Position numbers and translations under genes: made by a program
Shown here: in pieces, positions 24,969 to 33,810 of the stretch
How the letters are laid out: the number at the start of each line of letters is the position of its first letter
Position numbering within the stretch: position 1 is the stretch's first letter
DNA from: Paenibacillus lentus
Lineage (GTDB): Bacteria > Bacillota > Bacilli > Paenibacillales > Paenibacillaceae
DNA length: 64,000 nucleotides
Reading direction: 5' to 3'
Assembly: GCF_003931855.1 (NCBI RefSeq)
Contig: NZ_CP034248.1
Span: 2,914,001 to 2,978,000, forward strand
The notes under the pieces: generated by a model
What the model was told of the DNA's origin: nothing
Database searches by the model: none
Seen by the model: the letters and a program-made list of their open reading frames with translations, nothing else

Positions 24969-26210
24969 TTAGCGTGAATATCTCGAATTCCCCGGTCCAC
25001 GGGAGGCTTCCTTTACAACGATGGATTTGGTTCGCTCCTGCTTTACAGGAAGAGAGGAGTCGCGCGAGATGCTGAGCACGATGCCCATCGCTCCCATCAT
25101 AACGAGTAGAGAGGAGCCGCCGTAGCTTATGAATGGCAGAGTCACCCCTGTTATAGGAATCGTACGCGTTACGCCCCCAATGTTGACAAAGGCTTGAATA
25201 GCGATCAGTCCCATAATGCCTACGCCTGTTAACAAGCCGAACGTACTTGAGCAGCGCAGTGAGACAAGGAGACCCCTCCATATAAAATAGATGTACAACA
25301 ATAGGAAAATAATGCTGCCAATGAACCCGAATTCTTCACCAATGACCGAGAAAATAAAGTCATTATAGGCATTCGGGAGGTAGTGTAGCTTTTGAATGCC
25401 TTGGCCGAAGCCTGCCCCTGTCACGCCGCCATGTCCAAGTGCGGTCAAGGAATGGATAATGTTATACCCTGTATGCTGCGGATCCGCCCAAGGGTTAATG
25501 AATGATGTAATTCGTCCTACTCTATAGCTGCTGCCCATTTGTTTTTCGCTTGGATTGATTTGCTCCAAGAGGGCACCGGCACCGAGTACGATGCTGGCTC
25601 CAAGAATAAGCAAAGCGATAGAACCTAAGATATGTTTCAAGTTTGCTCCGCCGGCAAATATAATCAGGCCTGCGGTAGCGACTAGAATCATGCATGAGCC
25701 AAAATCGGGCTGTAGCATGATAAGACCAGCCACAAAGCCGACGATGACCATTACGGGAATGTAGCCTGTTCTTAAATCCCGAAAACGATCCCCTTTTTTC
25801 GAAATCAGGGCAGCCAGATAAAGTATTGTAGCTATCTTGGCCAGCTCGGTAGGTTGAACGCCGAGGCCGAAAATCATAAACCAGCTTCTTGCCCCAAAGA
25901 TATCATCAGCTAAAATTGGCACAAGTATGAGCATAATGATAGTTACAATAAAAACGGGAATAAAAAGCTTTTTGAACTTGTCATAAGGAATGTTCATCGT
26001 AATGAACATAAGAATCAGGCCGACTCCTCCGAATGCTATTTGACGTTTTGTGAAATACATCAAATCATAACCAAATTTCTCACTTACCAAAGTAATGCTG
26101 GAGCTGGAGCTGAACACCATGACAATCCCGAAGCCAACCAATAACAAGGTGAGAATAAGCAGTTGAAAATCGGGAGCTCCGCGTTTGGGCTCTGATTTGC
26201 TGTCTCTCAT
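24969..26210 (-). CDS. ftsW: FtsW/RodA/SpoVE family lipid II polymerase (FtsW)
   Basis: SEDS-family integral membrane glycosyltransferase for septal peptidoglycan. 413 residues with about ten membrane helices starting at FQLLILTLLLVGFGIVMVFS. Family motifs: RSWFMIFGLGVQPTELAKIA, LQPDFGSCMIL with the catalytic-type Asp, YNIIHSLTALGHGGVTGAGFGQGIQKLHYLP (split by its gap), DFIFSVIGEEFGFIG and PFISYGGSSLLVMM near the C-terminus. It starts 10 bp after yugN on the same strand, indicating an operon. Confidence 0.93.
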   Translation of the reverse strand: MRDSKSEPKRGAPDFQLLILTLLLVGFGIVMVFSSSSSITLVSEKFGYDLMYFTKRQIAFGGVGLILMFITMNIPYDKFKKLFIPVFIVTIIMLILVPILADDIFGARSWFMIFGLGVQPTELAKIATILYLAALISKKGDRFRDLRTGYIPVMVIVGFVAGLIMLQPDFGSCMILVATAGLIIFAGGANLKHILGSIALLILGASIVLGAGALLEQINPSEKQMGSSYRVGRITSFINPWADPQHTGYNIIHSLTALGHGGVTGAGFGQGIQKLHYLPNAYNDFIFSVIGEEFGFIGSIIFLLLYIYFIWRGLLVSLRCSSTFGLLTGVGIMGLIAIQAFVNIGGVTRTIPITGVTLPFISYGGSSLLVMMGAMGIVLSISRDSSLPVKQERTKSIVVKEASRGPGNSRYSR

Positions 26211-26220
26211 GCCAAGATCC

Positions 26221-26562
26221 TTAGGCTTCTAGGAGTTGTTTTAGTTCAGTTAGCTTAAGGTTGGCTGTCTTCTGCACGAATGCCGGAATTTCCGATTCGT
26301 ATTCTAGACCATGCGGGAATGTGGCACGTCCGATATAGACGGCTTCAACTTCCAATACCGTGTCAGGACGCTCCAATTTGCCCTCAATGGCACGGGTGTT
26401 GATACGAAGGAAGTATTCGTTGTCATTTGATTCTATTTTGTAATCGTATGTAGCCCGGTAATATTCCCATTGCCAGCGAATAAACCCGACTTTCTCAGCA
26501 GATTCGTCCAAATAGGACAAGTCGCTCTTTAATCCGTTTAAACCGGTATTTTCGAGAATCAT
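26221..26562 (-). CDS. YugN-like family protein
   Basis: 113 residues, soluble. The segment GFIRWQWEYYRATYDYKIE and the later FLRINTRAIEGKLE, AVYIGRATFPHGLEYE match the YugN-like family of bacilli, whose role is unknown. The ATG is behind AAGGAGG. It is immediately upstream of ftsW, so translation or transcription is probably coupled. The 220 bp upstream to 26782 contain no further gene. Confidence 0.8.
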   Translation of the reverse strand: MILENTGLNGLKSDLSYLDESAEKVGFIRWQWEYYRATYDYKIESNDNEYFLRINTRAIEGKLERPDTVLEVEAVYIGRATFPHGLEYESEIPAFVQKTANLKLTELKQLLEA

Positions 26563-26782
26563 CGTGTAAAATGCCTCCTTAAAAGTTCTTCTCTCATGAT
26601 ATTATGTTTCAATCACTTGTGCAAGCATAGGAAACGCTTCAAAATAGTGAGGTGACGCTGTTTGTTGCTAATTGCAACATATTGGGGGCTCGAGATTTCT
26701 GATACAATAATACTTAATGTTTGACGGCAGGCTTGTTGCCGTTAATTGGGTACGTTATTGACCAAGAAGGAAGTGGAATTCA

Positions 26783-27952
26783 ATGATACAGGAAACGCTA
26801 AAAACGTTCTTTCCGGCTATGGTTGAACGGAGGCGGTATTTGCATCGATATCCGGAATTGTCATTTCAAGAGCAGAAGACATCGGCCTATGTTGCAGATG
26901 AGCTGAGGAAGCTCGGCTTGGATATAGTTACAGGTGTTGGCGGGAACGGAGTCATTGGAACCATTAAGGGGCAATTACCCGGTAAAACGGTCGCGCTTCG
27001 CGCAGACATGGATGCGCTACCGATTCAAGATGAGAAGGCTTGCGAGTATGCTTCACAGGTTCCGGGTGTGATGCACGCTTGCGGACACGATGGACATACT
27101 TCGGTATTGCTCGCTGTGGCCGAGTATTTCAGCGTCCGAAAAGAGACGCTGAAAGGTGAAATACGCCTTCTATTTCAGCCGGCCGAGGAAGTATGTCCCG
27201 GAGGGGCGCTTTCGATGATTAAGGATGGTGCGCTGAATGGAGTCGACGTCATTTACGGCGTGCATTTATGGACACCGATTCCGGTCGGTACGACAGCTAG
27301 CAGACCTGGGGCGTTTATGGCTTCGACAGATGAATTTTTTATCGAGCTGACTGGAAGAGGAGGACACGGCGGAATGCCGCATACCGCGGTAGACAGCGTT
27401 GTGGCAGGGGCGGCGTTAGTGCTTCAACTGCAAAGCGTCGTCAGTCGCTCTGTCAATCCACTCGATCCCGCGGTCCTTACGGTCGGCTCGATTCGTGGCG
27501 GGACAGCTCAGAACGTAATTGCGGATACCTGTCGATTGGCGGGAACGGTTCGCTGCTTCCATGAGGAGACGCGGAAGACAATTCGCGAACGAATTGAGCA
27601 GTTGGCCCATGGAACGGCACAAGCTTATGGAGCGGGCGCGTTCATCGATTATATGGCCGGTTATCCGAGCCTCGTAAATCATCGGGAAGAATTCGAGAGA
27701 TTTCAACATATTGCGGCGACAGAAGTCGGGCTTACCGTAGAGCATTCTCCGCAAATTATGCCTGCTGAGGATTTTGCTTATTATTTGCAGCAGGTTCCGG
27801 GCTGCTTCATGCTCGTAGGGGCCGGAAATCCCGAAAAAAACGCTGTTTATCCGCATCATCATCCGAAATTTGATTTTGATGAAGAAGCGATGCTTCATGC
27901 AGCGAGCCTCTTGATCGCGATGACCCAGGCCTTTCAATCGGATCGGCAATAA
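26783..27952 (+). CDS. M20 family metallopeptidase (N-acyl amino acid amidohydrolase type)
   Basis: 389 residues. A cytosolic Zn/Mn hydrolase that removes acyl groups from N-acyl amino acids or related amides. Metal-site motifs: VALRADMDALPIQDE (Asp), MHACGHDGHTSVLLAVAEY (Cys/His ligands), QPAEEVCPGGA (catalytic and metal Glu), and the His in YPHHHPKFDFDEEAM at the end. The lid/dimerisation domain spans about 185-300 (GGHGGMPHTAVDSVV). Exact substrate unresolved (hippurate, auxin-conjugate or acetyl-DAP relatives). The ribosome site GAAGGAAG precedes the ATG. Confidence 0.9.
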   Translation: MIQETLKTFFPAMVERRRYLHRYPELSFQEQKTSAYVADELRKLGLDIVTGVGGNGVIGTIKGQLPGKTVALRADMDALPIQDEKACEYASQVPGVMHACGHDGHTSVLLAVAEYFSVRKETLKGEIRLLFQPAEEVCPGGALSMIKDGALNGVDVIYGVHLWTPIPVGTTASRPGAFMASTDEFFIELTGRGGHGGMPHTAVDSVVAGAALVLQLQSVVSRSVNPLDPAVLTVGSIRGGTAQNVIADTCRLAGTVRCFHEETRKTIRERIEQLAHGTAQAYGAGAFIDYMAGYPSLVNHREEFERFQHIAATEVGLTVEHSPQIMPAEDFAYYLQQVPGCFMLVGAGNPEKNAVYPHHHPKFDFDEEAMLHAASLLIAMTQAFQSDRQ

Positions 27953-28039
27953 TGCGAAATTGCTTTTATTCTAAATTGCCGAGTGATGAATAATATTGCT
28001 GCCTCCTAGGAAATCTAAAAATCATGGAGGGATGGCATA

Positions 28040-28462
28040 ATGAGAAAAGTAAAGGATATCATGACAGATCAAGTAGTTACTGTATCGCCGCAAGATAATA
28101 TATATGAAGTCGCGGTAAAAATGAAGGATCATGACACGGGCTTCATTCCTGTAGTAGAGGATGGAAGTCGGCTGATCGGCGTTATTACTGACCGCGATCT
28201 CGTCATTCGCGCGATTGCGGAGAAGCATCCCGGTTCAACTGCGGTAGAGACGGTGATGACTCGGGGGATCCGCGCTGCATCACCGGACACTCGGGTCGAT
28301 GATGCGGCTGAATTGATGGCTGAACAGCAAATTCGCCGCCTGCCTGTAACGGAGGGGGAGCGATTGATCGGTGTAGTCTCGATCGGGGATTTAGCTGTAC
28401 GTAATAATTTTGCTGATGAAGCAGGGGAGGCGCTTAGCGAGATTTCTCATCAAGTTCACTAA
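28040..28462 (+). CDS. Tandem CBS-domain protein
   Basis: 140 residues made of two CBS motifs: VKDIMTDQVVTVSPQDNIYEV to RLIGVITDRDLVIRAIA, and VETVMTRGIRAASPDTRVDDA to RLIGVVSIGDLAVR. Such Bateman modules bind adenine nucleotides. It resembles the small stress-type CBS proteins (YhcV) rather than AcuB, which is longer and has an ACT-like tail. Start ATG after GGAGGGAT. A single gene. Confidence 0.88.
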   Translation: MRKVKDIMTDQVVTVSPQDNIYEVAVKMKDHDTGFIPVVEDGSRLIGVITDRDLVIRAIAEKHPGSTAVETVMTRGIRAASPDTRVDDAAELMAEQQIRRLPVTEGERLIGVVSIGDLAVRNNFADEAGEALSEISHQVH

Positions 28463-28491
28463 ATTTATTTTCTGCCCTGAGCAAATTTAAG

Positions 28492-28530
28492 AGAAGGAGT
28501 TCGCATAATGCTTGCGGGCTTCTTCTTTTC
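28492..28530 (+). terminator. Weak terminator after the CBS gene
   Basis: GAAGGAG..CGC / GCG..CTTCTTC imperfect stem followed by TTTT. Low stability. Confidence 0.4.
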
Positions 28531-28603
28531 CATATCGCATTTTGTTAAGTCATGCTGAATACAAAGCAACTTAAGAACGGTCCTAGAAGAAGGGGGCATT
28601 GTT

Positions 28604-30334
28604 ATGGATGGAACGGGAGCGTGTATCGTGCAGCGTGATTTTACCGTGCTGCTGGAAAAGGAGCATCCTGGTTTTGAACAAGCCAAATTGCAGCTGGCTC
28701 GTTTCGCAGAGCTGGTCAAGAGCCCGGCTTTGTTTCATACATACCGAATTACGCCGCTTTCGCTGTGGAATGCGGCTGCAAGTGGATGGACTGCGGATGA
28801 TGTGGTGGAGCGGCTGCGAAATTTGGCGAGATGGGAGGTGCCTGGCAAGGTGGTCTCGGATATACGCACCTGGATATCCCGCTATGGTTCGCTAGCTCTG
28901 GTTAAATCTCAGGATGCGCCGAATACGTTCTGTCTTAAAATCCGTGGCACGGATCCATCGCTGCTCCGGCAGTTGGAGAAGGAGCCCGCCCTAACTCCGT
29001 TTAGACTGGAGCGGGATGGCAGCAGGCTGCACTTTCCGGCTGTATTCCGCGGTCTGCTCAAGCAAGAAATGGCCCGGCTTGGTTACCCGATCATCGATGA
29101 GGCGGGTTACCATAGTGGACACACTCTGTCGCTTGCCCTTCGATCAGTGCTTCCCAACGGTCAACCATTTGCCCTAAGAGATTATCAAGTGGAAGGGGTT
29201 CAGGCGTTTGCAGGATCGATAACTTCGGACGGATACCAAGGTAACGGGGGCAGTGGAGTTATTGTACTACCGTGCGGAGCCGGGAAGACGGTCATTGGAA
29301 TCGCTGCGCTTGAACGCCTGCAGTGCGAGACACTGATCTTAACCTCGAACGTCACTTCTGTGCGGCAATGGATCGCCGAAATATGCCAGAAGACAACGTT
29401 AGCACGTGAGGAAGTCGGGGAGTATTCTGGAGACATGAAACAGGTACGGCCTGTCACGGTGTCGACCTATCAGATTTTGACCCATCGGCATAGGAAAGAG
29501 GAAGAGTTCAGGCATATGAGCTTGTTTAACGAGAGGGATTGGGGACTGATTATTTACGATGAGGTTCATTTACTCCCGGCGCCCGTATTTCGTGCTACGG
29601 CAGACATTCAGGCGACGAGGCGCCTTGGATTGACGGCAACGCTCGTTCGGGAGGACGGGTGCGAGCGAGACGTATTCTCGCTCATCGGGCCGAAACTGTA
29701 TGAGGTTCCCTGGCGCGACCTGGAGAAATGCGGCTATATCGCTAAGGTTGAATGCCAGGAAATTCAGGTCGCGATGTCTCCTTCCCTTAGAGAGGAATAT
29801 GAAGCCGCCCAAGGACGCGATAAGTTTCGAATAGCGGCAGAAAATCCCCGAAAAATAGTCTGGCTACAAAAATTGCTTCGTCTGCATGAAGACCGGCAAG
29901 TTTTAATCATCGGCCAATATTTGCAGCAGCTGACCCAGGTGGCCGGAGTTCTGCATGCTCCGCTGATTACCGGAAGCACGCCACAGGAGGAGCGAGTCCG
30001 GTTGTTTCAGGGTTTTCGCGAACGGCGATTTCAAGTGCTCGTCGTGTCTAAGGTTGCTAACTTTGCGGTGGATCTCCCGGATGCATCCGTGGCTGTGCAA
30101 ATATCGGGCAGCTTCGGCTCAAGGCAGGAGGAGGCGCAGCGACTAGGTCGGATATTGCGCCCGAAAGCAACGGGAGATGTCGCGTATTTCTATAGTTTAG
30201 TATCAGTGGACAGCAGGGAGCAGCACTTTGCTTTGCGTCGGCAGCTGTTTCTCGTAGAGCAGGGATATGAATACTCTATCCGCCCCGATGACGTATCCTG
30301 CTTAGATGCTGTCTCCCGGAGGGAGGTGCTTTGA
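28604..30334 (+). CDS. Bacterial XPB-type DNA helicase (SF2)
   Basis: 576 residues. The N-terminal 130 or so residues are an XPB N-terminal-like domain (FHTYRITPLSLWNAAASGW, TADDVVERLRNLARWEVPGK). The helicase core follows: Q-like RDYQVEGVQAF, Walker A LPCGAGKTVIG near residue 225, DEVH box IIYDEVHLL, motif III LGLTATLVREDG carrying the RED triplet characteristic of XPB, and the C-terminal lobe VLIIGQYLQQL, SFGSRQEEAQRLGRILRPK (motif VI). It is related to TFIIH XPB and mycobacterial Ercc3 helicases, with ATP-dependent 3'-5' unwinding expected. Its stop overlaps the partner's start. Confidence 0.9.
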   Translation: MDGTGACIVQRDFTVLLEKEHPGFEQAKLQLARFAELVKSPALFHTYRITPLSLWNAAASGWTADDVVERLRNLARWEVPGKVVSDIRTWISRYGSLALVKSQDAPNTFCLKIRGTDPSLLRQLEKEPALTPFRLERDGSRLHFPAVFRGLLKQEMARLGYPIIDEAGYHSGHTLSLALRSVLPNGQPFALRDYQVEGVQAFAGSITSDGYQGNGGSGVIVLPCGAGKTVIGIAALERLQCETLILTSNVTSVRQWIAEICQKTTLAREEVGEYSGDMKQVRPVTVSTYQILTHRHRKEEEFRHMSLFNERDWGLIIYDEVHLLPAPVFRATADIQATRRLGLTATLVREDGCERDVFSLIGPKLYEVPWRDLEKCGYIAKVECQEIQVAMSPSLREEYEAAQGRDKFRIAAENPRKIVWLQKLLRLHEDRQVLIIGQYLQQLTQVAGVLHAPLITGSTPQEERVRLFQGFRERRFQVLVVSKVANFAVDLPDASVAVQISGSFGSRQEEAQRLGRILRPKATGDVAYFYSLVSVDSREQHFALRRQLFLVEQGYEYSIRPDDVSCLDAVSRREVL

Positions 30335-32094
30335 AATTGCAGGGCTATCATCAGTACAACGAGCCCTTCGCAGGGAAGGGGACTCGGAAGTGGAATATAA
30401 ATGACAGTCATCACGACCTAAAGGATCTGGCGCTGCCTGCACGTTGTGCCCTAGAATTGATCTTTCGCCAGTTCGCCGGAGTCCCCTTTAAGCTGGAGCA
30501 TTTGTCCAAGGCTGCCAATGGCCGGATAACACCTGCTGATTTACGGGCAGCAATTCCAGAGTTACTTCGTCAGCAATATATAGTTTCCGTATGCAAAGCC
30601 TGGGGCGACCGCTTATACTTCATTCCTCAGGAGCTTCTGTACCTGCTTCAACAATATTGGATCAGACCAGGGCTTACGCCGAGGAGCAGCTGCGATGTAA
30701 GGCTTGTGAAGGAAGCCAAGCGGGGGCTGGCATTGGATTTGTTCCGGAGTCTCGTCTGGATCGCCTGTAATGAGCTTCCAATTACGGCTAAAGGAACTAT
30801 TCATCAAAGAGTCTTGACAAAATTAAGTCAGCAAATTGCACTAAGGCAAGAGGATGTGAAGGGCTTGGCCCTTAAATATCCTCATCAGGATGTTTACCCA
30901 GAGCATATCGCTATCATGCTAGATATGCTGCTCGAGCTCAACATAATCAATCAGGGTTTAAAGGTATGGGAACTGAATGTGCACGAGCTCGGTCTGTGGT
31001 TTAACCTAGATCTAGCCGAGATGAACGAAGTGCTTTATCAAAGGGTTCTATTGAAATTTGTCCCGGCGGACACGGAGCTGCAGCATTTTGTTTTTGTTTT
31101 ATCGTCGCTTGAATGGCTAGAAGGCGAATGGTATTCGTATGAAAGGTTCATTACTTGGCTTCAAGAGGAACGTCTGCTTCGTCCGGAGATTTCCGAGGAC
31201 CGGCAAAACTGGATGTGGAGCTGGGTGGAGGCTATGTGCGGGTTCGGCTGGCTGGAGCTGGGCTGCGACCATGCTGGCGGTCATGCTTTTCGCTGGATGT
31301 ATAGACCTCGGGGCAAGGGATTATCCCCGTCTGCTAGTGCTAAGCCAAGTGAGGATGGACAAACAAATATCCGATTTTACATTCAACCGGATTTCGAAAT
31401 AATTGTGCCCCCGGAGGTGCCATTTGCTGTTCGCTGGGAGCTGGAGGTCTTCACCGAAAGCGTTGTGACAGACCGCCTGTCCATTTACCGGATTACAAAC
31501 GATAGTGTTGCTAAGGGGATTCGCTTGGGCCGCTCTCGGGCAGACATATTGTGTTATCTGCATCGATACTCCGCAGGGATTCCAAATAATATAGCCAGTG
31601 CATTAGAGGAATGGGGGAGTGAAAAGGGAAAGCCGGGGAATGAAGTGATTTTTCCAAAACTTGATTCTCCTACATCAGGGGCCTGGGAACAAAAAGGGAA
31701 TCTGTCCGAAGCGGTGATTCCGTGGGGCATCCTCTTTTGTGGGGAAAATATGGCTGCCTGCCGCCTATATGATGCCATTCCTGAGAAGGCTGAATTATTT
31801 CCGGGTTTAGAGCAGATTCCTGGAATGTGGCTTAAGATGGCGAGAATCTACCATCCTTCCACGGCCCGACAATTGGTAAGCCAAGCGATACAATGGCAAA
31901 CGCTGCTTGTACTGCAGATTTGCGGAGAAATGGTCGAGTACCTCCCAAGCCGTTTAGAGGGTGGGGAGGATTGGAGGGTATCTGGAAAATTGTTCACACC
32001 CTTCGATCCTGAGGGATATGAGGCTATGCTGGCTCCGAAGGATTGGGAGAACATGTACATACAGCTTCCGGAGATCGACAATAGCTTGGGATAG
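30331..32094 (+). CDS. XPB-associated protein with standalone XPB-N (Helicase_C_3-like) domain
   Basis: 587 residues, without ATPase motifs. The TTG start at 30331 sits in a TTGA overlap with the helicase stop and has GGAGG upstream, so translation is coupled. The N-terminal half is winged-helix-like (CALELIFRQFAGVPFKLEHL, then LPELLRQQYIVS-type repeats). The region near 345-430 (FYIQPDFEIIVPPEVPFAVR, TDRLSIYRITNDSVAKGI, LCYLHRYSAGIPNNIASALE) copies the layout of the XPB N-terminal domain also present in the adjacent helicase. Mycobacteria have a similar neighbour of Ercc3. Its exact role is unknown. Confidence 0.8.
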   Translation: MKLQGYHQYNEPFAGKGTRKWNINDSHHDLKDLALPARCALELIFRQFAGVPFKLEHLSKAANGRITPADLRAAIPELLRQQYIVSVCKAWGDRLYFIPQELLYLLQQYWIRPGLTPRSSCDVRLVKEAKRGLALDLFRSLVWIACNELPITAKGTIHQRVLTKLSQQIALRQEDVKGLALKYPHQDVYPEHIAIMLDMLLELNIINQGLKVWELNVHELGLWFNLDLAEMNEVLYQRVLLKFVPADTELQHFVFVLSSLEWLEGEWYSYERFITWLQEERLLRPEISEDRQNWMWSWVEAMCGFGWLELGCDHAGGHAFRWMYRPRGKGLSPSASAKPSEDGQTNIRFYIQPDFEIIVPPEVPFAVRWELEVFTESVVTDRLSIYRITNDSVAKGIRLGRSRADILCYLHRYSAGIPNNIASALEEWGSEKGKPGNEVIFPKLDSPTSGAWEQKGNLSEAVIPWGILFCGENMAACRLYDAIPEKAELFPGLEQIPGMWLKMARIYHPSTARQLVSQAIQWQTLLVLQICGEMVEYLPSRLEGGEDWRVSGKLFTPFDPEGYEAMLAPKDWENMYIQLPEIDNSLG

Positions 32095-32222
32095 AAGGCA
32101 ATCGCAATGAAACCCTTCTGCTCAGAAACTGAATATGTTATTATAATGGAGTCTACTGAAAACTTAATTTGCAGGAATAATATTTGAAGTAGACCATTCT
32201 ATATAGAATCGAGTTGAAATTC

Positions 32223-32660
32223 ATGAGCGTAACCGAGCTAAAGACGGTCGACATGGCCGAACTTTTGACATGCGCCTATGAATTAGGCGATATGATAAAC
32301 AATTCTACCGTGGTTTCAGAATATTTGTTCTGGAAGAGACGGGTGGAGGAGGACCCGGAAATTCAGGTTTACAAGAGAAAGCTTGCTGCGCAGAAAGAGC
32401 TTTTTGAGGAGACTCAGCGTTTTGGTCACTTCCATCCTAATTACCATGAGGCGAAAGACAAAGTCGCCGAGGTGGAGAAGGAGCTGGAGCAGTTCGAGGC
32501 CGTACGCAATTTCAAAGCGGCAGAGAAAGAACTAGATGAATTATTGCATCAAATGTCGGAGACGATTGCTTATGCCGTATCCGACACGATTAAGGTGCCG
32601 AGCAATGATCCCAATCCGATCGGCGGCTGTGGAAGCGGTGGGAAGTGCAGTTGTGGATAG
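32223..32660 (+). CDS. ylbF: YlbF/RicF family protein with Cys-rich tail
   Basis: 145 residues from the ATG at 32223; a TTG nine bases earlier is also possible, and no strong ribosome site is visible. It is mostly long helices (DPEIQVYKRKLAAQKELFEE, FKAAEKELDELLHQMSETIA). The tail GGCGSGGKCSCG has three cysteines, as in B. subtilis RicF, where the Ric complex (YlbF-YmcA-YaaT) carries Fe-S clusters and promotes RNA processing by RNase Y and phosphorelay output. It is followed by ylbG, as in bacilli. Confidence 0.9.
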   Translation: MSVTELKTVDMAELLTCAYELGDMINNSTVVSEYLFWKRRVEEDPEIQVYKRKLAAQKELFEETQRFGHFHPNYHEAKDKVAEVEKELEQFEAVRNFKAAEKELDELLHQMSETIAYAVSDTIKVPSNDPNPIGGCGSGGKCSCG

Positions 32661-32746
32661 GGCAGCCGGATTTTCCATCGGTGAACTAGGAATGAATTGC
32701 ATCGCAGGCGCAAATGATGAATGGGCGACGAAATAGGGGGGGTCAC

Positions 32747-33010
32747 ATGTTTCCGGAACGTACAGGCTATATTATTTGGGTAAGCGATTTAAAGGCGGCA
32801 AGAAATTTGGAGAAGTACGGGAGCGTGCATTATTTATCCCGACGAATGCATTACGTCGTCATGTATGTAAATACCGATCGAGCAGAAGACATTATGCGAA
32901 ATATCCGTAAGCTATCTTATGTTCGCAAGATTGAACGATCCTACCGCAATGAAATAAAGACGGAATATAAGAGAGAAGTTCCAGATAAGACGCAGTATTA
33001 TGGACTTTAG
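32747..33010 (+). CDS. ylbG: YlbG family protein (DUF2129)
   Basis: 87 residues from the ATG at 32747, which has AGGGGGG immediately upstream; the open frame further upstream overlaps that ribosome site. The sequence fits DUF2129: TGYIIWVSDLKAARNLEKYG, VHYLSRRMHYVVMYVNTDRA and KLSYVRKIERSYRNEI. Function is unknown; the ylbF-ylbG pairing is conserved in bacilli. Confidence 0.9.
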   Translation: MFPERTGYIIWVSDLKAARNLEKYGSVHYLSRRMHYVVMYVNTDRAEDIMRNIRKLSYVRKIERSYRNEIKTEYKREVPDKTQYYGL

Positions 33011-33074
33011 GTTTTTTTAATATGAAAATTTATAGCCCGTTTGGTGTAAACCTTACAAGAACGACGACGGGATT

Positions 33075-33110
33075 AATGATGAGCGCCCCTAGGGCGCTCA
33101 TTATTTTTTT
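33075..33110 (+). terminator. Terminator after ylbF-ylbG
   Basis: AATGAGCGCCC / GGGCGCTCATT-type stem (ATGAGCGCCCCTAGGGCGCTCAT) followed by ATTTTTTT. Confidence 0.85.
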
Positions 33111-33248
33111 AGATGAGATTATCTTTTCGGTAAAATTTAGTTCTAAGATAAACGCCTCCCTTGTAGAATAATGGAAAGTGATGTATGATTATAGGTAAAT
33201 ATACTTAGTCACAAAGACCTATCAACTACAAGACATGAGGTGTGCGTC

Positions 33249-33686
33249 ATGAGAGACAAGGTTACGGAGCGATGGGGAACTTACGAGGCTTTTCACGTAA
33301 CTTTAGGCGATAAGAGAGTCTCCGATATCGTGATCACTAACCATGCCATGATGCGGTATCGCGACAGAATAGATCGTACGAATAAAGGATTTGAGAAAAT
33401 AGCTGGCTGGGCTTGGGAATGTCTCAAGCAGGGACGTATCAAACATTATTATCGCAATGAAGAAGATGTTTATTTGGTAGACGATGATTTGGTGATGGTC
33501 GCTGAGTTTGCTGAAATTCCCGGCGAGTATGATTTGGTCGGGAGACCTATGCATCGAATGATTATCGTTACGTTTTTGGGGCGTATGTCCGAAACGATTG
33601 AACTTCGAGACCTCAGATCCTATTATTCCTGGCTTAGGCATTCGCGGCGCATGACGCTGATCAAGAACAGCCGTAAACGGAGATAA
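33249..33686 (+). CDS. Small basic protein with a THA-x-R-like motif, unknown function
   Basis: 145 residues from the ATG at 33249 (GAGGTG eight bases before; a GTG start nine bases upstream overlaps it). Key segment: DIVITNHAMMRYRDRIDR, followed by a helix ending in LKQGRIKHYY, then VYLVDDDLVMVAEF and HRMIIVTFLGR. This order (S/T-x-HA-x2-R, helix, Gly, strand pair, V-T strand) resembles DUF4258/BECR-type small RNase folds. The C-terminus is very basic (RHSRRMTLIKNSRKRR). I do not recognise a named family, and there is no antitoxin-like partner next to it. Confidence 0.65.
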   Translation: MRDKVTERWGTYEAFHVTLGDKRVSDIVITNHAMMRYRDRIDRTNKGFEKIAGWAWECLKQGRIKHYYRNEEDVYLVDDDLVMVAEFAEIPGEYDLVGRPMHRMIIVTFLGRMSETIELRDLRSYYSWLRHSRRMTLIKNSRKRR

Positions 33687-33724
33687 GTATGAATCCGGCT
33701 AGTTCTGGTAAGAGGAAGCTTAAA

Positions 33725-33763
33725 TAAAAAGAGCAGACACGATAAGAGTGTTTGCTTTTTTTG
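33725..33763 (+). terminator. Terminator before the LysR gene
   Basis: AAAAGAGCAGACAC / GTGTTTGCTTTTTT imperfect stem with a GATAAGA loop and a seven-T run. Confidence 0.75.
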
Positions 33764-33810
33764 TTGGTCTAGACATGCTATGGTATTGGATAAGAAGGAG
33801 TGAAGTCAAG

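Noticed and set aside
26615..26660. Possible cre site before the M20 hydrolase (GGAAACGCTTCAAA)
   Set aside because: Several consensus positions fail, including both outer TG/CA pairs.
27416..27949. 177-codon minus-strand frame inside the M20 hydrolase gene
   Set aside because: Overlaps a gene with intact metal-site motifs; no start signal or homology seen.
28040..28462. Assignment of the CBS protein as AcuB
   Set aside because: It is only 140 residues, lacks the C-terminal extension of AcuB and is 17 kb from acuA-acuC.
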